From CALFXN01 sp964451935 (lineage in GTDB: Bacteria; Synergistota; Synergistia; Synergistales; Aminobacteriaceae), in assembly GCA_964451935.1 (NCBI GenBank), contig CAYVKE010000010.1:1-51557 (forward strand): a DNA stretch of 51,557 nucleotides, given 5' to 3'. Position 1 is the first letter of the stretch; every line of letters starts with the position of its first letter. The notes beneath the pieces were generated by a model, which saw only the letters and a program-made list of their open reading frames with translations, was not told the DNA's origin and did not search any database. A program made the position numbers and the translations under genes. Positions 7,216-15,038 of the stretch are shown in pieces.

Positions 7216-9609
7216 CTACCGTAGAATATACCCTTTTTCCGAAAGCTTCGCACGGACAATGTTGTTGACTTCGTCCGATTCTTCTTCGGTGAGCGTTCTC
7301 TTCGCGTTTCTGTACGAAAGAGAAAACGCGAGGCTCCTCATTCCCTCCGGAATCCCCTTGCCCTGATAGACGTCGAACAGCCGAAGATCCCACAGAAGAT
7401 CGGCCGCGGAGGTTCGTATCTGTTCCATGACCGAGGAAACCGGAATCGCACACGGAACCAACAGGGAAATATCGCGATAGACGGCGGGATAGGCCGGGAT
7501 TTCCGTAAATGAAGGACGCCGTTTTTCAATGAGCGGAGCGCATTCGAACTCGAACACATACACCGGCGCTCCGAAATCCATTTCCCGCTCGATCGCGGGC
7601 TTGAGCCGCGCAAGATACCCGATCCGTTCTCCGTTCAGGAAGATGTCAGCCGTCTGTCCCGCATGTCCGAAGGTTTCGGTCCCCTGACGGAATTCCACTT
7701 CATACCCCCGGCACGACAGAAGGGCGATGACATCTCCCTTGACGGAGAAAAAATCTTCCCGATCCGACTGTCCGTACGGGCTCTTGAAGTCTCTTCCGGG
7801 GAAGACGAGACCGGCGCAACGCTCCCGTTCCTCCCGGTTCTCGCCGTCGCCGAGGAAAACCCGTCCCTGTTCGAAGATCCGGACCGGATCTCTCCACCCG
7901 GCGGCGAGGCTTTTCGACAACGCGTTCATGAGGCCCGGCAGAAGCGTCGTGCGCATGGCCGACTGGTCGGAACTGATCGGATTGGCCAGCTTCACGGGAT
8001 TCCCGCGCGCGTCGCCTTTCGGGAAACGAAGCCGCGCTACGGCCTCGGAGGAGACGAAGGCGTACGTCACGACCTCTACGTAGCCCCTTCCGATTGCACA
8101 CGCGCGAAGATCGAACTGCGTGCGGGTGACTGCGCCGGCGTCTCCGCGTTCATGGAACGTCTGGGGCAGGCGGGACGGCATGTCGTTATAGCCCCGGATC
8201 CGCGCCACTTCTTCGACCAGGTCTTCCTCAATGGATATGTCGGCGCGATAGGACGGAATAACGTAGGTGCAGCTCTCGTCATCCGACTCGGATCGACGGA
8301 TTCCGAGTCGCCCCAGGATTCTGCCCGCTTCCGACAGATCGTTCCAGTGGAGTATCGTCTGCATCTTGCTCTTCGTCAGGGAGACTTTCCTTGGTTCGTG
8401 CGTTTTCGAGACGGCCCGGACAACGGTCGGGAATGCATTCCCCGCTTTCCACGACTCAATCAGGGAAAGCGTATAGGAAAGCGTGGGATCCATCAGTTCG
8501 GGATCGACGCCGCGGGCGAAGCGGAACGCCGCTTCGCTCCGTATGCCGAGGCGCCGTGATGTCGCGCTGATCCGCTGCGAAACGAAGCCGGCGCTCTCGA
8601 GAACGACATTCCTGGTCTTGTCGCTGATTTCGGAATCTCCGCCGCCCATCACTCCGCCGACGCCGATCGGAACGCCGCCGCTCGTTATGAGAAGATCGGA
8701 GGGCGACATCGTTCGCATCTTGCCGTCGAGCGTCAGGATCTGTTCTTGATCTTTCGCCGCCCTGACCGTGATCTCCCGGTCGGGCAGCGTGTCGAGATCG
8801 AACGCGTGCTGCGGCTGCCCGAAAAGGAGCATGCAGTAGTTCGTCGCGTCGACGATGTTCGATATCGGACGCATTCCGAGAAGCGTCAGCGCGACGCGGA
8901 AAACGATGGGCGACGGCGCGATCCGAACATCCCGTATCAGGCCGAGGGAATACCCGGGACATCCGGCGTCTTCGATGAAGACCCCCTTGAAGGGGATCGG
9001 CCATTCGCCGCTGTCCGCCCTGCGCTCGATCCTCGGCGAGGTGAAGACTGCGTCGTCGTAAAGGGCGTACAACTCCCTCGCCACGCCGACGTGGCTGAGA
9101 AGGTCTCCCCGGTTCGGCGTGATCGAGAGATCCAGTATCACATCGTCGAGCCCGAGATACGAAACGGCGTTGGCGCCCAGGGGCGCATCCGCGGGAAGAC
9201 GAAGGATTCCGAATTCGAGCCCGATCTCCGGGACGCCGAGTTCTTCCGCCGAAAGCAACATTCCGAAGCTTTCGACGCCGTCGAATTCGCGAACGCCCAT
9301 TACCGTCCCGTCCGAAATCGTCGCTCCCGGCGCAGCGTACGCCACGACATCGCCGTTCGAGAGGTTCGTCGCGGCCGTCACACACTGCGCGTCCTCCCCC
9401 CCGAGATCGAGCTTCGCGACGAAAAGCGACGATTTCGTCGGGTGCGCTTTGATTCCCCGGATCTTGCCGATCCGGACGCCCGAAAGTTTTTCACCGGGCC
9501 TCGTCACCGATTCGACTTCGCTCCCGGTTTCGGTCAGCCTTTCGCAGACGTTCCCGATGTCGGATCCGCATTGAACAAGCGTTTTCAGGATATTCCAGGA
9601 GACTAACAT
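7216..9609 (-). CDS. pheT: Phenylalanine-tRNA ligase beta subunit
   Basis: A 797-residue protein with the bacterial PheT order: an N-terminal EMAP/OB tRNA-binding domain (VRIGKIRGIKAHPTKSSLFV, about 45-64), the B3/B4 editing domain, the B5 domain, a catalytic-like core and the C-terminal ferredoxin-fold anticodon-binding domain (about 705-797). It forms the alpha2-beta2 enzyme with PheS and edits Tyr-tRNA(Phe). The start overlaps the end of pheS by 7 bases. Length is normal for the family. Confidence 0.96.
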   Translation of the reverse strand: MLVSWNILKTLVQCGSDIGNVCERLTETGSEVESVTRPGEKLSGVRIGKIRGIKAHPTKSSLFVAKLDLGGEDAQCVTAATNLSNGDVVAYAAPGATISDGTVMGVREFDGVESFGMLLSAEELGVPEIGLEFGILRLPADAPLGANAVSYLGLDDVILDLSITPNRGDLLSHVGVARELYALYDDAVFTSPRIERRADSGEWPIPFKGVFIEDAGCPGYSLGLIRDVRIAPSPIVFRVALTLLGMRPISNIVDATNYCMLLFGQPQHAFDLDTLPDREITVRAAKDQEQILTLDGKMRTMSPSDLLITSGGVPIGVGGVMGGGDSEISDKTRNVVLESAGFVSQRISATSRRLGIRSEAAFRFARGVDPELMDPTLSYTLSLIESWKAGNAFPTVVRAVSKTHEPRKVSLTKSKMQTILHWNDLSEAGRILGRLGIRRSESDDESCTYVIPSYRADISIEEDLVEEVARIRGYNDMPSRLPQTFHERGDAGAVTRTQFDLRACAIGRGYVEVVTYAFVSSEAVARLRFPKGDARGNPVKLANPISSDQSAMRTTLLPGLMNALSKSLAAGWRDPVRIFEQGRVFLGDGENREERERCAGLVFPGRDFKSPYGQSDREDFFSVKGDVIALLSCRGYEVEFRQGTETFGHAGQTADIFLNGERIGYLARLKPAIEREMDFGAPVYVFEFECAPLIEKRRPSFTEIPAYPAVYRDISLLVPCAIPVSSVMEQIRTSAADLLWDLRLFDVYQGKGIPEGMRSLAFSLSYRNAKRTLTEEESDEVNNIVRAKLSEKGYILR

Positions 9610-10649
9610 GAGCGATTCCTCCCTGAGAGGAGATACGGCACATTTCCCTCAAAAAGAACCCTGAGGTCGGTCAGACCGTATTTCAGCATCGCCATACGGT
9701 CAAGCCCCATCCCCCACGCGAATCCGGTATAGCGCGTCGGATCGATGCCGCCGGCCCTGAGAACATCCGGGTGCGTCATGCCGAGTCCCGCAACTTCGAG
9801 CCATCCGGTTCCCTTGCAGATCCTGCACGAGGGATTTTTCCCGGAGCATTCGATGCACTCGATGTCCAGCTCAAGAGACGGTTCCGTGAATGGGAAATAA
9901 CTCCCGCGATATCTCGCCGCAAGGGGGCGGTCGAAAAAGGCGTTCATCAAAGCACCGAGACATCCCTTGAGATCGGCGATCGAAACGTCCGTATCGACCA
10001 TGAGTCCTTCGAGCTGATGAAACATCGGCGAATGCGTCGGATCGCTGTCCCGGCGATAGACCTTCCCGGGAACCACGATCCTGATGGGCGCTCCATGCGC
10101 ACGCATCGCCCGGACTTCGACGGGGGACGTATGCGTCCGGAGGACCTTGCCGTCCGGAAAATAGAAAGAGTCCTGCATATCCCTCGCCGGATGCGAGGGA
10201 GGAATATTCAGCGCTTCAAAATTATAGAAATCGTCTTCGATCTCCGGTCCGAGCGCGACGGAAAAACCCAATCCCGCCATAATTTCGATGATCTCCCGCG
10301 CCGTCTCCACAACGGGGTGAAAACCGCCGCCGGTCCTTCCCCTCGAAGGCAGGGTCACATCGATGTGATCCTGACGCTCCAGACGTTCGAGTTCTTTTTC
10401 TTCGAGGGAACTCTTGTGTGTCCGGATCTGTTCTTCCAGTTCATCCCGAAGGACATTGACGAATTGCCCCGCGCGCGGACGCTCATCGGGCGGCAAGGCG
10501 CCGAGTCCTTTCAGAAGTGAGGTGACTTCGCCCTTCTTTCCAATAAAGCGGACTCTGAGCGAATCGAGATTCTCCAGCGTTTCCGCCGCTGCGATTTCTT
10601 CAGAGAACGCCAAACGGATGTCTTGAATGCGCCGTTCAAGATCGGTCAT
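9603..10649 (-). CDS. pheS: Phenylalanine-tRNA ligase alpha subunit
   Basis: A 348-residue class II synthetase subunit. It has the N-terminal coiled-coil tRNA-binding arm (1-90), motif 2 around HSPMFHQLEGLMVD, and a cysteine-rich insertion (CIECSGKNPSCRICKGTGWLE) before a motif 3 of the GMGLDRMAMLKYG type. The ATG has a GGGAGGGGG Shine-Dalgarno 6 bases upstream. It is the first gene of pheS-pheT-(coiled coil)-zapA. Its own promoter is predicted in the 193-bp gap after the rplT terminator, and I see no T-box in that gap. Confidence 0.96.
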   Translation of the reverse strand: MTDLERRIQDIRLAFSEEIAAAETLENLDSLRVRFIGKKGEVTSLLKGLGALPPDERPRAGQFVNVLRDELEEQIRTHKSSLEEKELERLERQDHIDVTLPSRGRTGGGFHPVVETAREIIEIMAGLGFSVALGPEIEDDFYNFEALNIPPSHPARDMQDSFYFPDGKVLRTHTSPVEVRAMRAHGAPIRIVVPGKVYRRDSDPTHSPMFHQLEGLMVDTDVSIADLKGCLGALMNAFFDRPLAARYRGSYFPFTEPSLELDIECIECSGKNPSCRICKGTGWLEVAGLGMTHPDVLRAGGIDPTRYTGFAWGMGLDRMAMLKYGLTDLRVLFEGNVPYLLSGRNRSC

Positions 10650-10671
10650 TCACTATCCCCCTCCCTGACGC

Positions 10672-10701
10672 TTGCATACTGAATGCAAACGACTTTTTCA
10701 A
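10672..10701 (-). promoter_or_regulatory. Predicted pheST promoter with overlapping inverted repeat
   Basis: On the minus strand TTGAAA (10696-10701) and TATGCA (10673-10678) are 17 bp apart and about 25 bp before the pheS start. A perfect inverted repeat TTGCAT-5-ATGCAA (10672-10688) overlaps the -10 box and could be an operator, although a 6-bp arm can also occur by chance. Confidence 0.5.
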
Positions 10702-10756
10702 CCGGTGGCATCAACGGCCGCCCGCGCGAAGCTCCGGGCGACGTGCGTCCCGGTCA

Positions 10757-10794
10757 TAAGACAAAGGTTCCTATCAGGAGCGCTGATAGGAACC
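10757..10794 (-). terminator. Rho-independent terminator after rplT
   Basis: A perfect 11-bp inverted repeat, GGTTCCTATCA and its complement, closes a 7-base loop. On the minus strand it is followed by TTTGTCTT. It lies 49 bp after the rplT stop and ends the infC-rpmI-rplT transcript before the pheS promoter. Confidence 0.85.
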
Positions 10795-10842
10795 TCGCGA
10801 CAATCGTCCTCCCGATTCCGGGAGAACTGTAATTTTCAGAAT

Positions 10843-11202
10843 CTACTGCCCCGAGGAAGCCCGAACCTTTGCAGCCAGACTCTCGAAGGCCGCCATATCA
10901 TTGATCGCCAGTTCGGAGAGCATCTTTCTGTTGATTTCGATTCCAGCCTTTTTGAGGCCGTTTACGAAAAAGCTGTATGACATCCCGTTCATACGGGCCG
11001 CCGCGTTGATTCGGGTGATCCACAGACGGCGGAAATCCCGCTTCTTCCGCTTCCGGTCGTTGTATGCCCTCGAAAGCGACTTGAGATACTGCTGACGGGC
11101 CATACGATAGGTATGCTTCTTCAGACCGAAATATCCCTTGGTGATCGCAAATAGCTTTTTTCTCTTTTTATCGCTTACACTGCCGCCCTTGACGCGGGGC
11201 AT
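10843..11202 (-). CDS. rplT: 50S ribosomal protein L20
   Basis: A 119-residue basic protein with the L20 signature: an N-terminal MPRVKGG and the conserved RRLWITRINAAARMNGMSYS (about 58-77). L20 binds 23S rRNA early in assembly. In several bacteria it also represses its own operon by binding the infC leader, and a structured leader is present here. It is the third gene of infC-rpmI-rplT and is followed by a strong terminator. Confidence 0.98.
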   Translation of the reverse strand: MPRVKGGSVSDKKRKKLFAITKGYFGLKKHTYRMARQQYLKSLSRAYNDRKRKKRDFRRLWITRINAAARMNGMSYSFFVNGLKKAGIEINRKMLSELAINDMAAFESLAAKVRASSGQ

Positions 11203-11249
11203 GGCATGTCACCTCTCTGTCATACGAATGTTTTCGGGAACGTCGAGTA

Positions 11250-11447
11250 TCAGGCATACGGAAGAAGCTTCTTCATTGTGTTTTCAATACCCTTAAATAC
11301 ATATCCCGTCTGACGAAGCTGCCGCCGCCTTCTGGCGCCCTTGGATGTCAAAAGGTGCCCGCGTCCGTTCTTGCGATAGGCCACTTTTCCGGTCCCCGTC
11401 AGGGAAAATCGTTTCTTTGTGCCTGAGTGGGTTTTCATTTTGGGCAT
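11250..11447 (-). CDS. rpmI: 50S ribosomal protein L35
   Basis: A 65-residue protein, MPKMKTHSGTKKRF..., of the usual L35 length, with the basic GHLLTSKGARRRRQLR segment. The ATG with a GGAGGAG Shine-Dalgarno 6-8 bases upstream is the family start; the frame stays open further upstream but that part is not conserved. It lies between infC and rplT, the standard order. Confidence 0.97.
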   Translation of the reverse strand: MPKMKTHSGTKKRFSLTGTGKVAYRKNGRGHLLTSKGARRRRQLRQTGYVFKGIENTMKKLLPYA

Positions 11448-11537
11448 GTTTGTCTCCTCCTTCCTGAGATATTTCCAAACAAGTAAAAAGCCCGCCACAA
11501 AAGCGGCAGGCATATCATGACCTTGCCGTAATCGGAA

Positions 11538-12167
11538 CTACTCGCCCGCCGTCGTTTCGGAAGGCGTTTCCGCCGCGGCTTCCTTCGCGAACGCCGTAGC
11601 CGGAGCAACGGGCTTATCGACCTTGGCGCCCTTCGGCTTGGCCTGCGGAATCGGAGTGATCATAATCCGCATATAGCGTCCTTCCATGCGCGGATCGCCC
11701 TCGCTCTTCCCGAGCCCGTCGCAGGCGAGCATGACACGGTTCAAGACTTCTCTTCCCTTGTCGAGGAAGGCCATTTCGCGGCCCCGGAAAAAAACGGAAA
11801 CCTTGACACGATGGCCGTCCTCCAGAAAGCTCTTGATCGCCTTGACCTTGAAATCGTAGTCATGTTCATCGATCTTCGGGCGCATCTTCATTTCCTTGAG
11901 CGTCTGAACCTTCTGCTTCTTCCGGGCGTCCTTGTCTTTTTTCTGCATCTGGTACTTGTATTTTCCGTAGTCGAGAATGCGACATACCGGCGGTTTCGCC
12001 AGCGGAGCGACTTCGACCAGATCGAGCGTCCGCTGTTCCGCAAGCAGTATCGCTTCTTTCGTCGGAATAACACCCAACTTGACGCCCTTTTCGTCAATCA
12101 GAAGAACGTCGGGACAGGTTATTTCCTCATTGATTCTCGGTTCATCGTCGGCCTTTTGCGCGACTAT
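11538..12167 (-). CDS. infC: Translation initiation factor IF-3, probably starting at AUA
   Basis: The frame encodes the complete IF-3: N-terminal domain (RINEEITCPDVLLIDEKG, then KLGVIPTKEA), linker helix rich in Lys, C-terminal domain (KIDEHDYDFKVKAI) and an Ala/Pro/Thr-rich tail of about 30 residues. No ATG, GTG or TTG lies upstream of RINEE before an in-frame TGA. The only placed start is ATA at 12165-12167, with GAGGTG 7 bases before it, giving 209 residues. A TTG at 12075-12077 would delete half of the conserved N-terminal domain. Rare AUU/AUA/AUC starts are a known hallmark of infC and allow IF-3 to repress its own synthesis by rejecting them. Confidence 0.93.
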   Translation of the reverse strand: MVAQKADDEPRINEEITCPDVLLIDEKGVKLGVIPTKEAILLAEQRTLDLVEVAPLAKPPVCRILDYGKYKYQMQKKDKDARKKQKVQTLKEMKMRPKIDEHDYDFKVKAIKSFLEDGHRVKVSVFFRGREMAFLDKGREVLNRVMLACDGLGKSEGDPRMEGRYMRIMITPIPQAKPKGAKVDKPVAPATAFAKEAAAETPSETTAGE

Positions 12168-12308
12168 TGTGCCTCACCTCCATATAAAATAGACGGACCG
12201 GGGGTCATCCGACCGCCGGCCCGTCAAGCATGCATCCATTCGCCTGGCCTTGACCCGTCCGGCGCAAAAGCCGACAGGTGAGAGGGCGGTCCCTCTACTT
12301 TCAGTACG
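12168..12308 (-). promoter_or_regulatory. Structured 5' leader of infC-rpmI-rplT (candidate L20-type attenuator)
   Basis: About 140 bases of transcribed leader. Near the 5' end is a hairpin AGAGGG-4-CCCTCT (about 12281-12294). Near the 3' end GACGGGCCGG can pair with CCGGTCCGTC (10 bp with one G-U), directly followed by TATTTTATA and the infC Shine-Dalgarno. This resembles a terminator that also hides the ribosome site. In Bacillus subtilis L20 controls this operon by leader attenuation; the same role here is inferred from position and structure. Confidence 0.55.
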
Positions 12309-12314
12309 CAAGAG

Positions 12315-12343
12315 ACTATATCATACTTGAATACTCCGCGCAA
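12315..12343 (-). promoter_or_regulatory. Predicted infC operon promoter
   Basis: On the minus strand TTGCGC (12338-12343) and TATAGT (12315-12320) are 17 bp apart, with an extended -10 TGA directly before the hexamer. It sits just after the thrS stop and would start the leader near 12308. Confidence 0.65.
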
Positions 12344-12373
12344 CGACGAATCATTGCGACGTCTCCGGTTCCG

Positions 12374-14275
12374 CTATAGCTTCCTGATCTCCGGCCTGTA
12401 CTCGTTGTCCAGAAGTTCCAGGAAGGACTCGAGGGACATGATCCCGAGATCCCCTTTCGTCCGGCATCGAGGCGCCACGCTGCCGCCGGACGCTTCCTTC
12501 TCCCCTATGACAACCATGTACGGAACCTTCTGCACTTGCGCATCCCGGATCTTTTTCCCGAGCTTTTCGTCGCGAGCATCGACTTCCGTCCGGATATCGT
12601 GTTCGCCAAGCGCTTCCTGAACCTTTTTCGCGTAGGGAATGAAATCAGCCGCGATGGGGAGCAGCTTCACCTGTGTCGGGGCAAGCCAGAAGGGGAACGC
12701 TCCGGCGAAGTTCTCGATCAGTATCCCCATGAAACGCTCGAGGCTTCCATAGATGGTCCTGTGGAGCATGACGGGCCGATGTTGCGCGCCGTCCGCACCG
12801 ATATAGTTCAGATCGAACTTTTCGGGCATCTGGAAGTCAAGCTGGATCGTCCCGCACTGCCACGTCCTGCCGATGCAGTCCTCGAGATGGAAGTCTATCT
12901 TCGGCCCATAGAAGGCGCCGTCCCCCGGGTTGATCGTGAACGTCGTCCCGGACTCCTCGAGCGCTTCTTTGAGCGCGTTTTCGGCGATATTCCACTGCTC
13001 TTCGGATCCCATCGAATTCTCAGGCCGGGTGGAAAGCTCGACGCGATACGGGAAGCCGAAGACGTCGGTGTAGATGTAGCGACACAGCTTCATGATTCCC
13101 TTGATTTCTTCCTTCACGACCTCCGGCGTGCAGTACAGATGCGCGTCATCCTGCGTGAAGCAGCGAACCCGCATCAGTCCGTGAAGCACGCCCGAACGCT
13201 CGTGACGGTGGACGATGCCGAGTTCCGCCATGCGCAGGGGAAGGTCGCGATAGCTCCGGATCTGCGTCTTGTAGATCAATATTCCGCCGGGACAGTTCAT
13301 GGGTTTCACGGCGAACGGACGCTCGTCGATTTCGGTGAAATACATATTGTCGCGATAGTGATCCCAGTGCCCGGACTGGATCCAGAGGCTCCGGTCGAGA
13401 ATGAGCGGCGTCCGTATTTCCGAATAGCCGTTCTTCAGATGCATTTTCCGCCAGAATTCCATGATCGAGTTCATAATGACCATGCCGCGCGGATGGAAGA
13501 ACGGGAATCCCGGCCCTTCGCTCTGGAGGCTGAACAGATCGAGTTCCACGCCGAGCTTCCTGTGGTCCCGGCTCCGGGCTTCTTCGAGCCGTTTCAAATG
13601 GGCTTCCAGATCTTTTTTGCCGGCGAACGCGGTTCCGTACACGCGGGTAAGCATGGGGTTCTTCTCGCTTCCCCTCCAGTACGCGCCGGCGACGGAGAGA
13701 AGCTTGAAAAACGGAAGATATGAGGTGTCCGGGACGTGCGGTCCGCGGCAAAGATCCACGTACTTCCCCTGCCGGTACAGCGATACCGTCGGCTCCTCAA
13801 GGTCCGAGATGAGTTCCACCTTGTACGGGTCGTTTCTGCCCTTGAAGAGTTCGATCGCGCCCGCCCTCGACATTTCGACGCGGTCGATCGGCAGGCGCTC
13901 CTTCACGATCCGCTTCATCTCTTCCTCGATCGCGGGGAAGCTCTCCTCGGATATCGGCGACGGGAGCCCCATGTCGTAATAGAAGCCGTCCTTGATGCTC
14001 GGTCCGACGCCGAAGCTCGTCCCGGGATAGAGGTTCTCGACGGCCTGCGCCATCAGATGCGCGGTCGAGTGCCGAATAATATCGAGTCCCTCTTCCGAAT
14101 CGGCGAAGATCGGCTCCAAAACGCCTTCGCAGACGACGACGCTCTCAAGATCGATCGCCTTTCCGTCCAGCTTCGCCGCAACCGGGCGTCCGGACGCTCC
14201 CAGCGCCCGCAACAGTTCTCCGGCTTTCTTTCCCGCCTCGACGGCCTGTCCTTCCGCATTTCGTACCAGCACCAT
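12374..14275 (-). CDS. thrS: Threonine-tRNA ligase
   Basis: A 633-residue class II synthetase with an N-terminal TGS domain (MVLVRNAEGQ... 1-60), an editing domain (HSTAHLMAQAV, about 80-90), the catalytic core with MNCPGG, and the C-terminal anticodon-binding domain. The ATG is preceded by GGGGAGG with 8-base spacing; the 34 further codons upstream lie inside the T-box terminator and are not coding. Expression is controlled by a T-box leader with its own promoter. The stop is about 30 bp before the infC promoter. Confidence 0.97.
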   Translation of the reverse strand: MVLVRNAEGQAVEAGKKAGELLRALGASGRPVAAKLDGKAIDLESVVVCEGVLEPIFADSEEGLDIIRHSTAHLMAQAVENLYPGTSFGVGPSIKDGFYYDMGLPSPISEESFPAIEEEMKRIVKERLPIDRVEMSRAGAIELFKGRNDPYKVELISDLEEPTVSLYRQGKYVDLCRGPHVPDTSYLPFFKLLSVAGAYWRGSEKNPMLTRVYGTAFAGKKDLEAHLKRLEEARSRDHRKLGVELDLFSLQSEGPGFPFFHPRGMVIMNSIMEFWRKMHLKNGYSEIRTPLILDRSLWIQSGHWDHYRDNMYFTEIDERPFAVKPMNCPGGILIYKTQIRSYRDLPLRMAELGIVHRHERSGVLHGLMRVRCFTQDDAHLYCTPEVVKEEIKGIMKLCRYIYTDVFGFPYRVELSTRPENSMGSEEQWNIAENALKEALEESGTTFTINPGDGAFYGPKIDFHLEDCIGRTWQCGTIQLDFQMPEKFDLNYIGADGAQHRPVMLHRTIYGSLERFMGILIENFAGAFPFWLAPTQVKLLPIAADFIPYAKKVQEALGEHDIRTEVDARDEKLGKKIRDAQVQKVPYMVVIGEKEASGGSVAPRCRTKGDLGIMSLESFLELLDNEYRPEIRKL

Positions 14276-14289
14276 GTGCAATGCCTCCC

Positions 14290-14551
14290 CAAGAATAAAA
14301 TACGGCCCACATCGCTCCATGGAGACGACGTGGGCCGTATCGCGGTTCCACTCCATTTCCGGTTTCTGCACCGGCACTTGCTCCGCTGTAAGGGGCGGAC
14401 CCCGACGCCTTGGCGGGCATGCCGTTTCGGCGTCAGCTCCGGGGTGGTCTTCCGGCGGGATTCCGCAGAAGGTCTTTCAGCCTGTGGACCTTCTTCTCTG
14501 TCCGTTCAACGCCGCCGTACTCTCCCCATCATCGCCGAAATCCATTTATTG
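14290..14551 (-). promoter_or_regulatory. T-box riboswitch of thrS
   Basis: On the minus strand the leader contains, in order, a Stem I region with GAGAGTA, a distal hairpin with arms AGAAGGTC and GACCTTCT, a candidate Thr specifier ACC at 14446-14448 (in GGAAGACCACC), the T-box core GGAGTGGAACCGCG (14341-14354), and a strong terminator whose arms ATACGGCCCAC and GTGGGCCGTAT are followed by TTTTATT (about 14295-14340). The T-box bases overlap the region that must re-pair to form an antiterminator. Uncharged tRNA(Thr) would favour read-through into thrS. The specifier codon is my best placement, not certain. Confidence 0.9.
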
Positions 14552-14557
14552 CGGGAT

Positions 14558-14586
14558 ATTATCATCCGGCGCAGCTATTCTGTCAA
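14558..14586 (-). promoter_or_regulatory. Predicted thrS T-box promoter
   Basis: On the minus strand a perfect TTGACA (14581-14586) and GATAAT (14558-14563) are 17 bp apart, the best-matching promoter in the left half of the window. The -35 box begins 5 bp after the dut stop. Transcription would start near 14551, at the 5' edge of the T-box. Confidence 0.85.
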
Positions 14587-14591
14587 CGTTT

Positions 14592-15038
14592 CTATTTCAC
14601 TCCGGAACTTCCGAACCCGCCTTCACCGCGCTGCGTTTCCGAAACGGCAGTTTCTTCGATCCAGGACACGCGTTCGGTGCGCGCCAGAATCATCTGGGCG
14701 ATCCGGTCCCCCCGCGTAATCGTGAAGGGCTCCAGTCCGAAATTGACGAGGATGACGCGGATTTCGCCGCGATAATCGCTGTCAATGGTTCCGGGCGCGT
14801 TCAGAACAGTGACCCCATGACGCAGGGCAAGCCCGCTCCTGGGGCGAACCTGAAATTCGTAGCCTTCTGGTATTTCGACCACAAGTCCCGTCCCGACGGC
14901 GATACGCTCCCCCGGCAGGAGAACGCAATCCGCCGTCGAACGCAGATCCATGCCGGAAGAGAAGGGAGTTTCGTACGCGGGAAGAGGGATATCCGCCGCG
15001 CTCCCTGCCCGGACGATCCTTATGGAGACGTCGCTCAT
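14592..15038 (-). CDS. dut: Deoxyuridine 5'-triphosphate nucleotidohydrolase (dUTPase)
   Basis: A 148-residue trimeric dUTPase with all five motifs: SSGMDLRS, RPRSGLALRHG, NAPGTIDSDYRGEI, RGDRIAQMI and the C-terminal arm RGEGGFGSSG. It converts dUTP to dUMP and pyrophosphate, keeping uracil out of DNA and feeding dTMP synthesis. The start overlaps the pnp stop in an ATGA, so it is the last gene of rpsO-pnp-dut. Confidence 0.97.
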   Translation of the reverse strand: MSDVSIRIVRAGSAADIPLPAYETPFSSGMDLRSTADCVLLPGERIAVGTGLVVEIPEGYEFQVRPRSGLALRHGVTVLNAPGTIDSDYRGEIRVILVNFGLEPFTITRGDRIAQMILARTERVSWIEETAVSETQRGEGGFGSSGVK

